Below are positions 57,690-64,000 of a DNA stretch of 64,000 bases, piece by piece. The notes beneath the pieces were generated by a model. That model did not search any database. It saw only the letters and a list, made by a program, of their open reading frames with translations, and had not been told where the DNA came from. Location of the stretch: NCBI GenBank assembly GCA_009746045.1, contig RPFO01000819.1, forward strand, positions 310,001 to 374,000, read 5' to 3'. A program made the position numbers and the translations under genes. The stretch's first letter is position 1, and the number at the start of each line of letters is the position of its first letter. Origin of the DNA: Mesostigma viride (lineage: Eukaryota > Streptophyta > Mesostigmatophyceae > Mesostigmatales > Mesostigmataceae).

Positions 57690-58885
57690 GACAATGAATA
57701 CTGCAGATTGACCACTCCCTCAATACCACGGGGTGTGGCAAGGATGTGTCCTGGACATCCGGCCCCATATATCTGTTCATTATTGTCGTTGATCACGTCA
57801 TGCGCCATGCAGGCATGTGCGCGCTTTTATACAGCTCTTATTAAGGTTTTTGAGCCTGGCTTCAATGTCCAACATCCTTGTCGATCGCGAAAAGGGCGGT
57901 GGTGGCCCTGGCTACCGCCTGTCCGACCTGATTTATGCTATGATACCACCCTCATCGAGCGCCCCGAGCAAATTCAGACCTGCATGGCTGGACTGTTTGG
58001 GCTTGCCGGAGGCGCGGGTAGTGCGGTTGGAGATTATGTAGTGCCAAAACCGAGCCCGGATGCCGGTGCCGGATTGGGGCTACCAGTTGCCCGCCCCGGC
58101 CGCTGCTGCTGACGCGAAGTCCCGTTCTGTGAGCGCTTCAAGCTGCTGCCAGGGAGCATGCTCCCCGACACCGTCGACGATGTGAACACCCGCATTGGCC
58201 TAGTTGGCCTGGGCCAGGCGCCGCTCGCTCAATTACACCTTAGTACTGGCACTCGAAGGACCTGGGCGAGGACTGCAAGCGCGTGCTCTTCAAGGTCCTG
58301 GTCCTCACGTGGTGCTCACTAGCCACGGCACCGAGGCTCGGGCGCTGACGGACAAGCTGGCCACCCGGCTGGACGGCACGGTTCACATGCAGGAGTGCTC
58401 CGCCCGGGTCCTGAACGTAGGGTTTTCCACACATAGGTCATTAGAGTCAGTACAAGGGTATGCCTCGCATTACGGACGAGATTAGGAAGCGTAGGATAGC
58501 ATTCGTAGGACTGATCTTGCTCGCACCAGTCAGGTAGACACCGCCCAGCTCGGTCTGACCGGCCCCCAGCGCGGCTTGGCCAGCGCCCGAGGGTGGCATA
58601 TCCTGACCTGGCCTGGCCCCTTGGAAGGACATTCCCAGAAAGGTTGGTAGGCCTGCCATGAACTATAGTATCCAGCAGTTGCTGGCCAACCTAGTGGACA
58701 GTGGTCCCAGCCCAGTTTGAACACCACATTTCCTCCCTCTCTCTTGCTTGTTGGACTGCTATGCAGAACAAGAAGAGGTGGCAGACCATTGTCCAGGCAC
58801 ACACGCCAGCTCCCCTGTGGGCAACCCGGCCCCACCCCCCCAGGAGGAAGGGGCGCTTTGCTGAGTAGAGTAGTTAGGATTTTCT
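57690..58885 (+). pseudogene. LINE G: strongly degraded RT fragment
   Basis: GVWQGCVLDIRPHI-like, GYRLSDLIYA (remains of the YADD region), ARVVRLEI, KRVLFKVLVLTWC-like, TDKLATRLDGTVHMQECSARVLNV, then TSQVDTAQ-like, a CTCCCCACGGAG hairpin at 58982 and an AT-rich end. Related to the other copies but the most diverged. Confidence 0.65.
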
Positions 58886-59086
58886 AGATAAGCTTAGAGT
58901 TAGCTTAGTTCGGAACTTGCGCGGCTTCGCTCACCTCCATCCACGTACCAAGCAATTAAGGGAATCTAGGTGCTACATGATCTCCCCACGGAGTCCGATG
59001 TGATACTTCAATTTTACTTTAATTTAATTGACATGAATGCGCTATTCTTTTTTGGCCATGCCTAAGAAAATTGATCGCACAATCGA

Positions 59087-60425
59087 TTGTCATCTATATT
59101 TATTGAGAATTGTCATATATATAAATTCTCCCCGGCCCTAGCCTGCCAGCTCGATCACTCCATGCCGCATTGGCCACCCTCCGTCCCCTGCCGCATGGGC
59201 GGGTGTGGGCTCACCCTCGCCGCCCGCCTCGCCCCGCGCCGCCTTCCTTGGCTCTGTTGCTCAGGCCTGGGCGGAGATCCGCCGGTTGGTCCCCAGCGCC
59301 GTCAGCGCCATTCCCGACCATGGTCACCCCTGCATCCCCCTTCCCCTTTGTGCAGGCTGTGCAGGATTCTTACCTCGGGATCCAGCAGGCCTGCGACCTC
59401 GTCCGCCCCGCCCAGGCCGTCCACCGTCGCCTGCCCCGGGGCACGCCCGGCGTGTCCACTGTCGTCAGTCCTAGTGTCTTCCCTGCCTGCGTTCATGAAA
59501 ACAACAAAAGACCGGCTACGCGGGTATACTACACTGTGCCGACTGGATGGGTCTGCATGCGAGCTTGAACGATCAGGGGAAGGCTTGGCTTCACTCTGTT
59601 TCCCTTGAGGGGAGCGTGGGGGCCGCATGCATACCGCTGCGTGCCCTCCCCTTTGTTCACGCTGGTGCCGCGGCCGGCCTTTACCGGCCATCGCTCTCCA
59701 CCACCAGCTGTTTGCCCCGCAACCTCTCATGCATCATGGCGGGTGCGTCCTGCGGCAGCTGCGGGCTTGCAGTCTCGATACTACTGGGACGCACTACATC
59801 GCGTGCATGGGTGGCCATGAGAACCAGATCTGTCGAACCCGCCAGCAGAACCAGATCAGTTCGAACTGGTTCCTCTATCTCCATTCCGCTCTCCTCAGGG
59901 TGGTGTGTGCCATGGTTCGGTCGGTCTTTCCCCACTCCACCATCAAGTGCGAGGACGCGGATGGGGCCGCCCTTTACTCACCCAACCACCGCCCCAACAT
60001 TACCGTGCTTGACTACAATGGGCAGGGTGGCCACCTGCTCATCCATGTCTCCGTGGCTCGGCCGCTCTCCGGTCGCCACATCCTCCGGCCGGGCGGCTGT
60101 GGATGCCGGCGCTGCGCAGCCGCTGTGGCTGAGTGCGACAAGTTTGCCTCCTACGGCAATGTGGGGCCGGCCCACCGGGTCATCCCCTGTGTCCTTGAGG
60201 AGTTCGGGGCCATGGGCCCCAAGACGGCGGAGTTTTTCCACGAGTGCTGCCAGCGCCGTGAAGACCGCCTCGACCTCGAGGGTCAGACTGGCCCGTGGTC
60301 TGCCCGCACTGATGTGGTCCTCGTATTGGCGGCAGCGCCTGTCACCGATCGCCCTCACTCGCACCGTGGCTGATGCGTTATTCCGCCGCACCCGGGCCGA
60401 CTTTGTCGCGACCCATGCGGTCTAG
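59087..60425 (+). pseudogene. Retroelement pol C-terminal region (post-RT, Cys/His and nuclease-like)
   Basis: In shifting frames: CRMGGCGLTLAARLAP then AAFLGSVAQAWAEIRR; GKAWLHSVS; a Cys-rich segment with THYIACMGGHENQ; RPNITVLDYNGQGGHLLIHVSVARPL; DKFASYGNVGPAHRVIPCVL; EEFGAMGPKTAEFF; EDRLDLEGQTGPWSAR; and RLSPIALTRTVADALFRR before TAG at 60423. The order (Gly-rich block, CCHC-like cluster, PD-type acidic pair with DVS-like strand) recalls post-RT domains of algal retroelements and possibly a restriction-like endonuclease. The nuclease idea is inference. At least two frameshifts. Confidence 0.5.
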
Positions 60426-61108
60426 ATCCCTCCCAGGCCTGCATGGTGGGCCGGCAGCGATGATGCTGCGTCTCGTAGTTTTGTGACGTAATTAGTTGTA
60501 CCTTGTGCAGCTGGCGTGATCCTTGAATGTCCGCGTGTCAGATTACTATTAATTTCTTCAGGGTTCTTCTTCTTTTCGGGGTTTTCCTTTTGTTGCATGC
60601 CAATCTCACCTCCGTAACTTATCATTCTCAATTAATATATATTAAAAAGTATTTATATCAAAGAGACAACATTTATATTTTTATAATATATATATTAAAA
60701 AGTATAATTACTTACATCAGAGTGAATTGTCATATAAATGATGCTGCGCACAGCGCATGCGTTGAACTACCAAAAAAGTGCATGCATGAAAATAGTACCA
60801 CCATACATTTAATTCTGCAATAGCTAGCGTAGATCCCATCGTTTACTACATTATGAAACGCCCGGCCAGTGATCTGAAAAGGCCTCTGTTATAGTTTTAA
60901 CTGGATTCAATCCCTTCACTACTCTGGCCCGCAGTACAAGTGGCACTGTACATCATGCCAGCGAGCATTGCCTGCACGAAGGAGGACTGACCCCTGCATA
61001 AAAATCCATGGTCATGTGCTGCGGGATAATCACGTGCAAGAATAAAAAAAACACGCAAATCCTTCGTACAGTTCCAATCCATCCTGGGGATGTGCCGGGC
61101 AGCAGCCC
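60426..61108. other. Intergenic, AT-rich
   Basis: Contains two ATATATTAAAAAGTAT units (about 60636 and 60694) and a CAAAGAGACAAC variant of the SINE head at 60659. No gene seen. Confidence 0.4.
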
Positions 61109-64000
61109 TCACGATTTACACAGCGGGACAACCTCGCGCACGAACTCCGACGGCTGCCGCATCTGCACCAATATCTCCGCCAGCGCCTTCCCGGCCGGCT
61201 CGTCCTCCAGATCGCAGCTGTCCAGGATCTTGATAAATGTGCCCTCAAAGTCCTCCAACACGGCCAGCGCGTGCCGTTCCTCGATCACGAGCTTCTTCTC
61301 CTCGTTGAACCGCAGCATGCCGTGCTTGTGGTACGTGTTGTGCGCGTGGATCGCAAAAGCGATGTACGGCTGCATCGGCTGCGAGTCCCACTTGCTGAAA
61401 TACCGCAGCCCGTCAAGCAGCATGTGGATCAGGTACTTTGTGACGTCCTCCAGCGACAGGGTGCCCTTGCGGTACAGCAGCAGCATCGCGTACGTGGCCG
61501 TCAGCTCCGCGCGAGGCTCCTCCAGCAGCATCTTCGATGCGTCCGAGAAGTGCGGGCCGCGGCTGCGGAGGTGGTAGATCGCGTGGCCAACCTCGTGAGC
61601 GGCCACGTGCCAGACCAGGTGGTCGATCGCATCAGGCTGGTAGCGGTCCAGCACCGAGGTCTCCCCGTCGGCAAACAGCTGCCGCACCTTGTTCTTGATC
61701 TGCGTTCCAGTGGGAGCATCCATGAGCGCATACATGAGCACGTGGGTTGCGTGATGGCTCGCACACAAGCCCATACAGGGGGGTCGCAACGATAGTCTAT
61801 GTAAGACTATATAGATGGTCTAGATAAGACTATATAGATAGACTATATAAGATATGTGCAATTTGATGATGGCACAGGCGCAAGACTATGGGGTGGTAAG
61901 CGATACCACTTACCAAGCCTGTGCAGAGGATGGCAGCTCATAGAAGGTGGTAGCCCGCCGTGGCGCTGTACGCATTTATTTCGTCCTTTATCTAGTTCCT
62001 TATCCATAAGCAAGCGTTGGTTATAATATCGTCCTTTATCTAGTTCCTTATCCATAAGCAAGCGTTGGTTATGATCTCGTCCTTTATGTAGTTCCTTATC
62101 CATAAGCAAGCGTTGGTTATTATTTCGTCCTTTATCTAGTTCCTTATCCATAAGCAAGCGTTGGTTATGCCAGCCCGTGCAACGGCCAGGTGCCAAGCTC
62201 TTTCACTCGTGTTCTCTCTACGACAGGGCTTGGCATCTGCATCATTGTAGGATGTGAGCTGGCAGCATGCACCTTTCCTGGGGGGGAAACCACAAAGTGC
62301 GACAAACTTCAGAGCGCGCTCACAGAAACGCAGTATTTACTAATTGTAGAGGGTGCTCACATGGGCCGGTTGGTTGAATGAAACACGGTCCGGGGCACAT
62401 GGCAGCCGCAGTTGCCTAGAAACAGTCACATCAGATCAAGTAATTTTGTTCGGATTATATTCCTCGCATTACCAGGTTTGCAATGCATGTATCACAAACC
62501 ACAGCTTGGTACTTCACTAATTTATTTGTCACACATAGGTCTCCTACAGGAAGTGCACGTACCAGCTATGCCACTTGGCAGTGTGCGAGAAATCGACAAG
62601 CTCACATTTTTAATGTGGTGCTTGTACAATTGCAAAGCTCACGAATCACCAATGTACTTGTACGTGACAAAGCTCGCTGGTAGAAAGCACGGTCCACCCA
62701 ACGTCCCCTGCTTGATTTAACATTGCAACTGCGCTGCTTGTCTCGTTGATACCACTTGTAATCCCTCCCACCCACCCACCCACCCACCCACCCACCCACC
62801 CACCCACCCACCCACCCACCCACCCACCCACCCACCCACCCACCCACCCACCCACCCACCCACCCACCCACCCACCCACCCACCCACCCACCCACCCACC
62901 CACCCACCCACCCACCCACCCACCCACCCACCCACCCACCCACCCTGCTTACAATCTCGATGCTCTCATATCATACATATCATATCACATATCATGTATC
63001 ACATCGTGTTGATGCCACATTACTCCCCACCAACACACCACCCTTCTCCCCCCCCCCCCCCCCCCCCCCTGCTTACAATCTCAATGCATGCTGTGACCAC
63101 ACCCACCCCTGCCCACCACCACCACACACACACAGCCACCCTACACTCACAATCTCGATGCGTGCCCTCGTCTCATCCACGTTGAAGTAGATCTTGACGC
63201 CCTTGTCCTCCTTGACCGCCTGCCGGTTGGGGACCGACTGCCCCGAGAACGTGAACACGAGCGAGCAGCCCGCGTGGTACGGTGAGTAGTAAATGCCAGC
63301 CATCGTGTGGGACAGCGCCCGCAGGCCCGCGCGGGAGAGTGGGGTTGGGCGGCCTCGGAAAAACTCCTCCAAAAGCCCCTGGATGGAGGCGATGGTCGTG
63401 TTGGCGGCCGCATACTGCTCGTCGAGGAATCGGACCGAGAAGTCCGGGCCTTGCTTCACGCGCAGGGGGTCACTGTAGCCAGTCTCGATGTCTGTTGTTG
63501 TTGGAGGGGGGGGGACGGAATGGTTGGGCGGGGGGGGGACGGAATGGTTGGGCGGGGGGGGGGGAGGTTGTATTGTCGACCGGGGGGGATTGTTGGGGTG
63601 GGTGGGTGGGTCAAATTGTTGGGGCGGGGGGTGAATTGTGTGTGTGGGGGGGTGAGTTGTTGTGTTGCCCTCCCTGCCAACCCCCCAATAACCTTCCCTG
63701 CCACTCCCCCGTTGGCCCTCCCCGCCACCCCCAGCCACCCACGGGACCGCTTACACACTCTCCTTTACCCACAAGAGTCACGCAGAAAACACAACACAAC
63801 GACTGTGGGGGGAGCTCGCCATGCCTTGCTGGGCGTCAACCCTGCTGCATCACGTCACATGCACGATGTGGATGTAGGGCCCTCACCGTGCACAATCTGG
63901 ATCGGCCCCCGGCAGTCCATCCACTTGCGGTCCGTCGCCTCCCACTGCGCCTCCAATTTTTCCACGTCACGCTCCGCCATTGCGTTACGATACTCCTTCA
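61109..64000 (-). CDS. HEXXH zinc-metallopeptidase-like protein, C-terminal three exons, continues past the right edge
   Basis: Minus-strand exons: 64000-63887 (partial), 63491-63151, 61699-61109 (TGA). Junctions are GT-AG with agreeing phases (1, then 0). Exon a ends DCRGPIQIVH; exon b starts DIETGYSDPLRVKQGPDFSV, with FLDEQYAAANTTIASIQGLL and KGVKIYFNVDETRARIEI. Exon c reads IKNKVRQLFADGETSVLD and HVAAHEVGHAIYH, giving the HEXXH zinc motif; LLEEPRAELTATYAM about 20 residues later can supply the third ligand (Glu). HEXXH with a later E-x-x-x-AE pattern resembles gluzincins, with some likeness to the M49 dipeptidyl-peptidase III type. It would hydrolyse peptides; substrate unknown. The start lies right of the window. 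Confidence 0.65.
61975..62170. repeat. 46- to 62-bp minisatellite, about 4 copies
   Basis: Units TTTCGTCCTTTATCTAGTTC then CTTATCCATAAGCAAGCGTT and GGTTAT, nearly identical. Confidence 0.9.
62766..62944. repeat. (CCCA)n microsatellite, about 44 units
   Basis: Perfect CCCA repeat; same motif as the kinesin intron 2 array. Confidence 0.96.

Larger units (their letters stand above)
61700..63150. other. Intron of the metallopeptidase-like gene
   Basis: 1.45 kb. It holds a 62-bp tandem repeat (61975-62170), a CCCA array (62766-62944) and a C-tract at 63049-63069. Confidence 0.6.

Overview
This window is nuclear DNA of a eukaryote, most likely a microalga. The evidence is GT-AG introns (often GTGAGT or GTAAGT donors and C-rich acceptor tracts), a multi-exon kinesin, LINE, SINE and DNA transposons, and very long microsatellites. 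The LINE ORF1 fragments recall L1 elements of chlorophytes such as Chlamydomonas and Volvox, but I cannot name a species. There is no sign of bacterial operons, CRISPR or organelle genes. Splice structures were assembled by hand from donor and acceptor sites and phase agreement; none is backed by transcripts.

Layout. 1-4.6 kb: a CACTA-type transposase fragment (minus) divergent from a five-exon gene with coding minisatellites and a Tudor-like segment. 4.9-14.3 kb: a nest of broken LINEs, TTAA-bounded elements and a 1.1-kb CATC microsatellite. 14.3-20.1 kb: two TTAA-type DNA transposons; the second is a 3.8-kb element with 16-bp terminal repeats, a DDE transposase with a PHD-like finger and a small P2X7-tail-like gene. 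20.2-23 kb: another LINE, and a SINE-like repeat split by a LINE-derived insertion. 23.2-31 kb: a five-exon minus-strand gene (348 aa) with a possible saposin-like core and a charged coiled-coil tail. 32.6-45.6 kb: a 14-exon kinesin (1,023 aa) whose exon sum is an exact multiple of three. 47.2-57.5 kb: one minus-strand LINE cut in two by an 8.37-kb element with 33-bp terminal inverted repeats, which carries two minus-strand genes, a satellite array, a 296-bp-arm palindrome and hexanucleotide arrays. 57.7-60.4 kb: further retroelement remains. 61.1-64 kb: the 3' part of a minus-strand HEXXH metallopeptidase-like gene that leaves the window.

The host genes are the kinesin, the divergent 348-aa gene and the metallopeptidase-like gene. 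Almost everything else is mobile DNA, much of it nested. The most unusual signals are: (1) exon-intron junctions of the kinesin and its neighbour are repeated as degraded echoes inside the adjacent introns; (2) the 8.37-kb two-gene element; (3) a LINE-derived family that keeps ORF1 and the 3' UTR but lacks ORF2; (4) a 23-nt insertion flanked by 13-bp target duplications, made only of a LINE 3' hairpin and the start of its tail.
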